Source: PGYR01 sp048267165
GTDB lineage: Bacteria; Bacteroidota; Ignavibacteria; Kapaibacteriales; UBA2268
NCBI GenBank assembly: GCA_048267165.1
Contig: JBLWYD010000060.1
Span: forward strand, 1-17,211
DNA length: 17,211 bases
Reading direction: 5' to 3'
The position numbers and the translations under genes were made by a program. Under the pieces are notes generated by a model. It worked only from the letters and a program-made list of their open reading frames with translations, made no database searches and was not told where the DNA came from. Shown in pieces: positions 1 to 6,031 of this stretch; the stretch's first letter is position 1, and each line of letters begins with the position of its first letter.

Positions 1-447
1 AACTAACAGACCTAGAGTTAGGTTGTTCTTTTCACAGTATTCGTTAATTAAAAAACGAAATATTTTAGAGCCAACACCTTTACCCTGTTGATCGGACCTT
101 ACCCCTACACTATCAATATAAAACTCCCCTTCTGCTGTTTCATTTTCTGGAGTAAAATCTCTTTGAAACTTATTTTTTATATATGCTAAAACAGGTTTTC
201 TTAATTCGTATAATTTAGCTCCGTCATACACATTTGCTACAGCAACAATTTCATTATCACTTTCAACTACCCAGCAATTTTCATAGGAATATTGATTTGC
301 TTTCTCACTTATTAAATCTTCTAAAAAAAGTGTTGCATTCTTTAAAGAGTCTTCGCCAATAAACTGATAAACTATATCTTCCATAGCTAATAGCATAAGA
401 GGAGCAATAGCTTTAGACTCTTCAGATTTTGCTTTTCTAATTGTCAT
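1..447 (-). CDS. GNAT-family N-acetyltransferase, C-terminus cut by window edge
   Basis: The frame is open from an ATG at 447 to the window edge (149 codons, no stop), so the C-terminus lies outside. The protein begins MTIRKAKSEESKAIAPL, the usual beta1-alpha1 opening of a GNAT domain. Residues 111-126 (IDSVGVRSDQQGKGVG) form motif A, with the Q-x-x-G-x-G acetyl-CoA pyrophosphate loop at 120-126. Members of this family move an acetyl group from acetyl-CoA to an amine in the cytoplasm; the substrate cannot be read from sequence. The gene sits 34 bases downstream of the small membrane-protein gene and could share the helicase transcript. The family call is firm, but the specific function is unknown. 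Confidence 0.85.
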   Translation of the reverse strand, partial: MTIRKAKSEESKAIAPLMLLAMEDIVYQFIGEDSLKNATLFLEDLISEKANQYSYENCWVVESDNEIVAVANVYDGAKLYELRKPVLAYIKNKFQRDFTPENETAEGEFYIDSVGVRSDQQGKGVGSKIFRFLINEYCEKNNLTLGLLV

Positions 448-481
448 GAACCTATTATATGTTGATAAACTATAAAACTAT

Positions 482-949
482 TTAAGTTTGATGCTGACTA
501 ACTTTAACTACTATTCCTTTTTCAATATAAACATCTAAAACGTCTGGATCCATACTAAAAAGTCCAGGAACAAATCCTAAGTTATAGGCGATATGATTTA
601 CGTTATAGGAATAGAAATCTTGACCTAGTAAGTCTATAACTTCTTCTTTTGTTTTTCCTATTAGCATTTTACTATCAAAAATATCTTGAGATATTTTATA
701 TCTCTCGGTAGTGTTTTCGTCCCAAATTTGTTGATTAAAATCGTTGTTAGGATAATACGATATTGAAAAGAACCATAAATAAACGACAGCTACATACAGT
801 ATCGAACTTAAAAACAACGTAGGAACCATAGCTATATATTTTCGGTTTTCTTCCTTACCTAGGTAAAGCTTATTTAATCCCCACTTTGACAAAAAATACA
901 ATGGCAGTGCTAATATTAAAATGCTAAGAGGAACTAGAATAAAACTCAT
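482..949 (-). CDS. Small two-helix membrane protein with BamE/SmpA-like C-terminal segment
   Basis: This 155-residue protein is not one I recognise as a named family. It has two strongly hydrophobic segments at about residues 2-20 and 40-62, joined by a basic loop, so it is probably an inner-membrane protein. The C-terminal part (about 88-152) contains LIGKTKEEVIDLLGQ followed by a short beta-rich stretch ending in IEKGIVVKV. That pattern, a helix of the type GxxxxEVxxLLG and then strands, resembles the BamE/SmpA fold, normally found in outer-membrane lipoproteins; this match is inferred from pattern only. There is no lipobox. The gene starts 17 bases after the helicase stop and is followed after 34 bases by the GNAT gene, which suggests co-transcription. 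Confidence 0.7.
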   Translation of the reverse strand: MSFILVPLSILILALPLYFLSKWGLNKLYLGKEENRKYIAMVPTLFLSSILYVAVVYLWFFSISYYPNNDFNQQIWDENTTERYKISQDIFDSKMLIGKTKEEVIDLLGQDFYSYNVNHIAYNLGFVPGLFSMDPDVLDVYIEKGIVVKVSQHQT

Positions 950-966
950 TGAAATGTAATTTAAAA

Positions 967-2085
967 TTATAGTGTTTTTTGCTTGATTTTAATTCCTAAA
1001 GATTTTTCAATTTCTTGAATTCTAGAAACTTCATTTGGTAATACTAATGCTATAGATTCTCCTTTTTTTCCTGCTCTGGCAGTTCTTCCTGATCTGTGGG
1101 TATAGTATTCTAAATGTTCTGGTAATTGGTGGTGAATAACAAATCCTAAATTGTTTACGTCAATTCCTCTAGCAGAAACATCTGTTGAAATCAATATTTG
1201 AAGACTTGTATTCTTAAAAGCACGCATTACTTTTTCGCGTTCTCTTTGTTGCATATCTCCCTCTAAAGCTGCTACATTAAAACCTTCTTGTTGTAATTGA
1301 TGTGTTAATGCTTGAGTTCCTGCTTTGGTTCTACAGAAAATGATTCCGCGTTCATCCTCTCTTTCTTCTAAAATAGCTACTAATGCATCCATTTTATTTT
1401 GTAGGCTAGTTTCTACGAAATAATGAGAGATGTTGTCGTTTACAAGGCTGTTTTTATTGATTTCTAAGCGTACAGCATCTTCTTTTATATAACGCTTTAC
1501 AATATCCTTTAAATCTGCTGGCATAGTAGCAGAAAACAACCAAGTGTTTTTGTTTCCTTTTGTTGTCTTTAAAATAGTTGTTAGGTCGGTTTTAAAACCC
1601 ATACTAAGCATTTCATCTGCTTCGTCTAAAACAAGAGTTTCAATGTTTTTTAAATCTACAATTTCTCTATTAATCAAATCTACCAAACGCCCAGGAGTAG
1701 CCACAATAATATGTGTAGTTCGTTTTAAGTTTTTTATTTGAATATCAATTTTTTCCCCACCATAAACGCCTTCACAAAATATTTTGGTATCGTTGTATTT
1801 TGTAAACTTGAAAAGTTGCTTTTTAATTTGTTGTACAAGCTCTCTTGTTGGCGATAGTATTAAAGCTTGTACGACATCTTTTTTCGGATTTATATTGTGC
1901 AATATTGGCAATCCGTAAGCTGCTGTTTTACCAGTACCTGTTTGCGCTAAACCAATTAAATCGGTTTTGGAGTTAATTAAAATAGGAATTGCTTGTTGCT
2001 GAATTTCTGTAGGGGTTTTAATTCCTAATTCTTTTAATGACTTTATATAGTTTTTATGAACTCCTAATGTTGCGAATGATGACAT
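967..2085 (-). CDS. DEAD-box ATP-dependent RNA helicase
   Basis: This 372-residue protein is a compact DEAD-box helicase that would unwind RNA or remodel ribonucleoprotein with ATP in the cytoplasm. All core motifs are present and in order: Q motif (about 22-29), motif I AQTGTGKT (47-54), PTREL (79-83), GG (109-110), TPGR (130-133), DEAD (154-157), SAT (185-187), ARGID (305-309) and HRSGRTARAG (330-339). The chain ends about 35 residues after the last motif, so it lacks the long basic tail of DeaD/RhlE-type enzymes. Likely roles are ribosome assembly or cold adaptation, but the core cannot tell paralogues apart. The leader upstream holds a perfect palindrome (2113-2130). It is probably the first gene of a three-gene minus-strand unit. 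Confidence 0.95.
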   Translation of the reverse strand: MSSFATLGVHKNYIKSLKELGIKTPTEIQQQAIPILINSKTDLIGLAQTGTGKTAAYGLPILHNINPKKDVVQALILSPTRELVQQIKKQLFKFTKYNDTKIFCEGVYGGEKIDIQIKNLKRTTHIIVATPGRLVDLINREIVDLKNIETLVLDEADEMLSMGFKTDLTTILKTTKGNKNTWLFSATMPADLKDIVKRYIKEDAVRLEINKNSLVNDNISHYFVETSLQNKMDALVAILEEREDERGIIFCRTKAGTQALTHQLQQEGFNVAALEGDMQQREREKVMRAFKNTSLQILISTDVSARGIDVNNLGFVIHHQLPEHLEYYTHRSGRTARAGKKGESIALVLPNEVSRIQEIEKSLGIKIKQKTL

Positions 2086-2112
2086 ATCTTGTGTGTTTCT
2101 ATTTATTTATAA

Positions 2113-2130
2113 ATCTACTAATTAGTAGAT
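2113..2130. promoter_or_regulatory. Perfect 18-bp palindrome in the helicase leader
   Basis: ATCTACTAA is followed directly by its exact reverse complement TTAGTAGAT, about 28 bases upstream of the helicase ATG. It lies just downstream of a candidate -7 element at 2145-2152 (minus strand, TACCTTTA). As DNA it could be an operator for a dimeric regulator. As RNA it could form a small hairpin near the 5' end of the helicase message. The sequence does not decide between these, and no T-tract follows on the minus strand, so it is not a terminator. Confidence 0.5.
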
Positions 2131-2144
2131 GAATGTGTTTTTTG

Positions 2145-2152
2145 TAAAGGTA
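2145..2152 (-). promoter_or_regulatory. Candidate promoter -7 element for the helicase gene
   Basis: On the minus strand the sequence CCTTACCTTTAC contains TACCTTTA, which matches the Bacteroidota TAnnTTTG box at all but the last base. No convincing TTTG -33 element is seen at the expected 19-21 base spacing. If used, it gives a leader of roughly 50 bases that contains the palindrome at 2113-2130. Confidence 0.3.
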
Positions 2153-2172
2153 AGGATTGTATTAAATACTTA

Positions 2173-3396
2173 TTAATCTAATCGGTAATAAGCACATTTT
2201 AAATATGCTCCTTCGGCAAAACCAATTGGATGATCTGTATCGTGTTCGGTTTTTAATATAATTTGATAATTTCTATTAGATTCTCTTAAAACCTGTGCAT
2301 TAATATCAAAGAATGTTTGTGCTAAAACCCTGCTTGAACAAGATGCTAGTACTAATAATCCTTTTTTAGCAGTAAGCTTCAATCCTAGTCTAGCAAGTTG
2401 GGCGTATTTCTTTTTTGCTAAATCAATTTCGCTTTGTTGTTTTGCAAAACTAGGTGGATCGATTACAACCACATCAAAAGTAATATTGTCTTTTATTAAT
2501 TGTTTCATTTCAGCAAAAGCATCTCCAGCAATAGTTTTATGTTTCCCTGTGTACTTGTTTAGTTTTCCGTTAGCAACAGCCATTTCTAAAGCTTGTTTAC
2601 TAATATCTAAACTTGTTACCTCTTTTGCTTGATTTGCCAAAGCATGTACCGAAAATCCGCCAGCATAGCTAAAAACGTCTAAAACGGATTTACCTTTACT
2701 CCACGCTCCTACTTGCTTTCGGTTTAATCTATGATCTAAAAAATATCCAGTTTTATGTCCGTGAATAACATTTGCCGAAAAATGTACTCCGTGTTCCACA
2801 AACTCTACGACTTCATTTTCTAAAACTCCGTAAACAACTTCTCCATCTTTTAAATCATGTGCTTGACTTTGCTGTAATCCTCTACTTAATCTAATAACAA
2901 CCGTTTCACAGTTACTTACAGAAATTAAGGATTCTAAAATAGCTTGCAAATCATTTATCCATATTTCAGAATATAATTTTACTACCAAAACAGAAGCATA
3001 AACATCTGCTATTAGCCCAGGAAAGCCATCATTTTCACCAAAAATCAATCTGTAACTATTGGTGTTTGTTTTTAACAAAGAAGTTCTTTTAGCAAATGCT
3101 TCAGATATTTTATGATGGAAAAAGGTTTCATCAATAGCAATAGCGTCTCCATGATGAATCATTTTAATTCTTATAGGTGAAGCTAAATCGAAAAAACCAA
3201 AGCCAATAATTTTGTTTTTATTTTTTCCGAAGATTATTGCTAAGTCTCCAGTTTGTGGCTCCTTATTTGTTTTTATAATACTATCTGAAAACACCCAAGG
3301 ATGTTTGGATAAAACAGACCTCTCTCCTTTTACATTCAGTTTTACTGCAATTCGTTGTTTTTTATTTAGTGTTGAAAAGGTTCTAGTGAAAGACAT
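2173..3396 (-). CDS. Class I rRNA methyltransferase of the RlmI type (PUA + SAM domain)
   Basis: The 407-residue product has the architecture of RlmI, which makes 5-methylcytosine in 23S rRNA using S-adenosylmethionine. A PUA-like RNA-binding domain covers about residues 17-90 (ERSVLSKHPWVFSDSI is typical). The central linker carries RLIFGENDGFPGLIAD (116-131) and KTGYFLDHR (215-223). The Rossmann-fold part has VLDVFSYAGGF (238-248, SAM binding), VIDPPSF (311-317) and a late ASCSS with Cys353, a plausible m5C nucleophile. The first 15 or so residues extend beyond the usual PUA start. The ATG is nonetheless favoured, because a good TAnnTTTG box lies only 14-21 bases upstream. Target specificity is inferred from the family; other members of this COG methylate differently. 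Confidence 0.88.
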   Translation of the reverse strand: MSFTRTFSTLNKKQRIAVKLNVKGERSVLSKHPWVFSDSIIKTNKEPQTGDLAIIFGKNKNKIIGFGFFDLASPIRIKMIHHGDAIAIDETFFHHKISEAFAKRTSLLKTNTNSYRLIFGENDGFPGLIADVYASVLVVKLYSEIWINDLQAILESLISVSNCETVVIRLSRGLQQSQAHDLKDGEVVYGVLENEVVEFVEHGVHFSANVIHGHKTGYFLDHRLNRKQVGAWSKGKSVLDVFSYAGGFSVHALANQAKEVTSLDISKQALEMAVANGKLNKYTGKHKTIAGDAFAEMKQLIKDNITFDVVVIDPPSFAKQQSEIDLAKKKYAQLARLGLKLTAKKGLLVLASCSSRVLAQTFFDINAQVLRESNRNYQIILKTEHDTDHPIGFAEGAYLKCAYYRLD

Positions 3397-3409
3397 AAAA
3401 ATATTTTTA

Positions 3410-3417
3410 CAAAAGTA
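3410..3417 (-). promoter_or_regulatory. Promoter -7 element for the RlmI-type gene
   Basis: The minus strand reads TTCTTACTTTTGT, an exact TAnnTTTG match (TACTTTTG). It would place the transcript start only a few bases before the ATG at 3396, giving a very short leader. The 11-base context TCTTACTTTTG recurs in front of sucD. A clear -33 TTTG is not seen. Confidence 0.45.
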
Positions 3418-3503
3418 AGAAATAAGCCGTTAGCCTATACAGTAATTTGCATTTTGATTTAGCAAAAATAATTAATTAAAAAACAGAGACTTATAAGTCT
3501 AAT

Positions 3504-3511
3504 TATCTTTC
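3504..3511 (+). promoter_or_regulatory. Candidate promoter -7 element for the small exported protein gene
   Basis: TATCTTTC matches TAnnTTTG except at the last base and lies 39 bases before the ATG at 3550. A -33 element is not obvious, so this is tentative. It shares a divergent intergenic region with the RlmI-type promoter. Confidence 0.3.
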
Positions 3512-3549
3512 AAAAACGTATATTAGATATAATTCTAAATTTTAAAAAT

Positions 3550-3852
3550 ATGAAAACACTTTTTATTACCATTTTTGCTTTAGTGACTATTTCAAATTCT
3601 TTATTGCAAGACAAAACTACTATTCAAGCCACTTTTGATGGTTTTGAAAGTGATGCGTATTATTTTATAGATGATACAGATACTATTTATACATTTGATA
3701 ACATTAGTAAAGAAGCAAGTAAAAAGTTTGATTTAACCGACGAAAGCAATATTGGAGAAAGCTTTGAAATCACGTTTACTACTGAAACTATTTCAGACGA
3801 TATGGAAAACGAAATTGAAGTTTTAACCATAGTAGACCTGAAAAAAATCTAA
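3550..3852 (+). CDS. Small exported protein of unknown function
   Basis: This 100-residue product is not recognised. The N-terminus MKTLFITIFALVTISNS is a typical Sec signal peptide (short basic start, hydrophobic core), with cleavage probably near residue 19. No cysteine follows, so it is not a lipoprotein and is likely periplasmic or secreted. The mature part is about 80 residues, acidic and rich in D, E and T. It has alternating patterns such as SDAYYFIDDTDTIYTF and ESFEITFTTETI that suggest a small beta-sheet domain, possibly one beta barrel or sandwich. The gene stands alone: its own candidate promoter lies upstream and a strong terminator follows 25 bases after the stop, which argues that it is a real transcribed unit. 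Confidence 0.7.
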   Translation: MKTLFITIFALVTISNSLLQDKTTIQATFDGFESDAYYFIDDTDTIYTFDNISKEASKKFDLTDESNIGESFEITFTTETISDDMENEIEVLTIVDLKKI

Positions 3853-3877
3853 ATTTTATTTTTTAATTAAGTGTTTG

Positions 3878-3907
3878 AAACGTAAGCTATTTGGCTTGCG
3901 TTTTTTT
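3878..3907 (+). terminator. Rho-independent terminator after the small exported protein gene
   Basis: ACGTAAGC (3880-3887) pairs with GCTTGCGT (3894-3901) across a 6-base loop, flanked by A/T pairs and a run of seven T (3901-3907). The single non-Watson-Crick pair is a U-G wobble in the plus-strand RNA, which supports plus-strand orientation. Confidence 0.8.
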
Positions 3908-3987
3908 ATGCTTCAAAAAAAAATAAAGGTTTAAAAAATCTAATTTTAGTTTCTCTGCGTAAATAACATAAACAAACTTTATAAATT

Positions 3988-4842
3988 ATGAGAAAATTTT
4001 CAATGATATTGCTAGCAGCAATAGTATTAACCTCTTGTGTATCTAAAAAGAAATATCTTGCTCTAGAGCACGAAAACGGAGAAATTAAAAGTGAATTAAC
4101 AAAAACACGTGTAGAAAAAGAAGACCTTGAAAGCAAATTTGCTGCTATTCAAGAACGTGTAGATGCTTATAATAATAAAATAAATACCCTTACTTCTTTA
4201 AATAGCACATTAAACGAAGAAAACGATAGCAAAATGGAAACAGTTGCAGATGTAGCTGTAATTTCTAATAATACAAAAGCTAAAATGCGTGAAACTTTAG
4301 AAAAAGTAGATCCAACTTTAGTAAGTCAAGCAAAAACATTAAAAGATTCAATGGACTTGGCTATTTCTTACAATTTAAAAAGCAAAATGAGTTCATCTTC
4401 TTTTAATGAAGACGACGATATTGCTGTAAGTATTGATGAAACAGTTGTTATGATTTCTATTTCAGACAAAATGTTATTCAACACAGGAAGCTATAGAGTA
4501 AGTAATAAAGCTAATGGTATTTTACAAAAATTAGCAGATGTAATTAACTCAGAACCTAGCATTGATGTCATGGTTGAAGGGCATACAGATTCTAGAAGTA
4601 TTAACACAGAGAAAATTCAAGACAACTGGGATTTAAGTGTATTACGTGCCACTTCTGTAGTTAGAAAATTACAAAACAAATATAACGTAGCTCCAGAAAA
4701 ACTAATAGCATCAGGAAGAAGTAGCTACCAACCTTTAGCTAGTAACGATACTAGAGACGGAAGATCTAAAAACAGAAGAACGAGAATCATCATATTACCA
4801 AATATTGATAAGTTCTTTGCTTTAATGGAATCTGATAAATAA
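3988..4842 (+). CDS. OmpA-family peptidoglycan-binding lipoprotein
   Basis: The 284-residue product starts with a lipoprotein signal peptide (MRKFSMILLAAIVLTSC), with lipid attachment at Cys17. Residues 22-80 are charged and helical (KSELTKTRVEKEDLESKF and similar), a likely coiled coil that would span from membrane to cell wall. The C-terminal OmpA-like domain (about 155-270) carries the peptidoglycan signature VEGHTDSR followed by WDLSVLRATSV. Both residues that bind diaminopimelate in the family, the Asp of HTD (201) and the Arg of LRA (220), are present. A SKNRRTRIIIL end of domain also fits. The expected role is non-covalent anchoring of the outer membrane to peptidoglycan. It stands alone, with a terminator before and after it. 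Confidence 0.92.
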   Translation: MRKFSMILLAAIVLTSCVSKKKYLALEHENGEIKSELTKTRVEKEDLESKFAAIQERVDAYNNKINTLTSLNSTLNEENDSKMETVADVAVISNNTKAKMRETLEKVDPTLVSQAKTLKDSMDLAISYNLKSKMSSSSFNEDDDIAVSIDETVVMISISDKMLFNTGSYRVSNKANGILQKLADVINSEPSIDVMVEGHTDSRSINTEKIQDNWDLSVLRATSVVRKLQNKYNVAPEKLIASGRSSYQPLASNDTRDGRSKNRRTRIIILPNIDKFFALMESDK

Positions 4843-4865
4843 TAGTCGGATTTTCTAATAAAATT

Positions 4866-4899
4866 AAAAAGAGCAACTAGAATAAGTTGCTCTTTTTTT
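4866..4899 (+). terminator. Rho-independent terminator after the OmpA-like gene
   Basis: GAGCAACT (4871-4878) and AGTTGCTC (4885-4892) form a perfect 8-bp stem with a 6-base loop. Five A upstream and seven T (4893-4899) downstream extend it. It lies 23 bases after the stop codon at 4842. Confidence 0.88.
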
Positions 4900-4971
4900 A
4901 TTTAAAATCATGAGCTTCTTAATTAGCCAATTAAACATAGGGAAACTTCTGTAAAACAATAAAACAATTAA

Positions 4972-4979
4972 TATCTTTG
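4972..4979 (+). promoter_or_regulatory. Promoter -7 element for the DUF3817 gene
   Basis: TATCTTTG is an exact TAnnTTTG match, placed 20-27 bases before the ATG at 4999, which implies a leader of about 14 bases. The expected -33 position holds only a weak match (TTCTG near 4948). Just upstream, TTAATT (4919-4924) and AATTAA (4929-4934) form a small inverted repeat of unknown significance. Confidence 0.5.
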
Positions 4980-4998
4980 CAGGCTTAAAATAGAACCT

Positions 4999-5286
4999 AT
5001 GTTTTCATTAAAAAATATTTTTCGCTTAATAGCTTTTTTAGAAGGTGTATCTTATATCCTATTACTCTTTATTGCAACGCCAATAAAATACCTTCAAGGT
5101 AATCCAGAATATGTAAAAATGCTAGGAATGCCCCACGGTTTACTATTTGTAGCTTATGTTGTTTTAGCTATAGTTGTTGGTATGGAAAGAAAATGGGATA
5201 CAAAAACCATGTTCATTGTATTAATAGCTTCTATTTTACCTTTCGGTACTTTTTATATAGATAAAAAGTATTTAAAAAATCTATAA
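4999..5286 (+). CDS. DUF3817 small integral membrane protein
   Basis: The 95-residue product fits the DUF3817 family, whose members are small inner-membrane proteins of unknown function. Visible family features are RLIAFLEGVSYILLLF in the first helix, the short PIKYLQG loop, and the MPHGLLFVAYVV motif opening the second helix. A third helix covers about 70-88, and the tail IDKKYLKNL is basic. The length matches the family, so the protein is complete. The next gene starts two bases after the stop (ATG at 5289), so the two are surely co-transcribed. The family assignment is made by motif recognition; no biochemical role can be stated. Confidence 0.85.
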   Translation: MFSLKNIFRLIAFLEGVSYILLLFIATPIKYLQGNPEYVKMLGMPHGLLFVAYVVLAIVVGMERKWDTKTMFIVLIASILPFGTFYIDKKYLKNL

Positions 5287-5288
5287 AA

Positions 5289-6029
5289 ATGAAAAATAAA
5301 GCGTTTCAAATTCTATGTATCTTTTGTATAATACTTTCTTTAAGTAATTGTTCCAAAGAGAAAAACCAGAACATAATACATGTTAATAAGAATGCTGAAA
5401 CACTTTTAGAAAACGAGTTTATTATTCGCGGGACAACTTTTAGCAATAATCTAAATAACGCTTATATTTATAAAGTAGAAAGCGATACGCTAAGCTTACT
5501 AGATACTATTGTTATAAAAGAAAAAGCATTCACTTATAAAGGTATAGCTAAGCAACCAGAATTTTATGCCATTAAGGTAGATGCTAGTGATATTAATTAT
5601 AAATTCTTGGTAGATGCTTCGGAAATAAATATGTTTTTAAATACTAATTTATTTCTTTCTTCTACTTCATCTAACTCTGAAGTTCAAAAAGTATATGCCA
5701 GCTAACGTACAGCAATGGATGCTTTTTATTATAAAGAGCGTGAGTTATTTTTAAAATATAAGTCACCACAAACAGCTAGTAAAAGAACTAGTATCTTTAA
5801 CGTAGACTTAGAAAATTTACAGGCTGAAAAAATTGCCTTTGTAAAACAGTTTATTGAAACAAATTACGACTCTGAATTTATCCCTTTTGTTTTAAAAGAA
5901 AATTATCATAGTTTTTCTCCAGAAAGCTTAAGAAAATTACACGATACTTTAAGTAAAAACATACAGAAGCTACCTTCTGTTAAGCTTTTAAATGAACGCA
6001 TTCTGAAGCAAGAAAAACAAGATTTATAG
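5289..6029 (+). pseudogene. DUF4369 lipoprotein gene interrupted by an in-frame TAA
   Basis: An ATG at 5289 opens a lipoprotein (signal MKNKAFQILCIFCIILSLSNC, lipid Cys at residue 21). A DUF4369 domain follows: EFIIRGTTF, AYIYKVESDTLSLLDTIVIKEKAFTY and similar. Codon 139 is TAA (5703-5705), yet the same frame continues without a shift through RTAMDAFYYKERELFLKY and 110 further sensible residues to a TAG at 6027. That second part looks like the helical linker that follows DUF4369 in thioredoxin-like proteins of this phylum. The thioredoxin domain itself is missing: the frame ends about where it would begin. This is most simply a nonsense mutation in an already shortened gene, or a sequencing error at one base. 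Two separate proteins are unlikely, since 5715 has no evident leader. Confidence 0.7.
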
Positions 6030-6031
6030 AT

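Noticed and set aside
3906..4136. Minus-strand open frame overlapping the start of the OmpA-like gene
   Set aside because: It lies over a well-supported lipoprotein gene and a terminator, its translation has no recognisable domain, and it has no promoter or leader.
5715..6029. Separate 104-residue gene beginning at ATG 5715
   Set aside because: It is in the same frame as the preceding DUF4369 frame, nine bases after its stop, has no signal peptide or leader, and reads as the continuation of the upstream protein.
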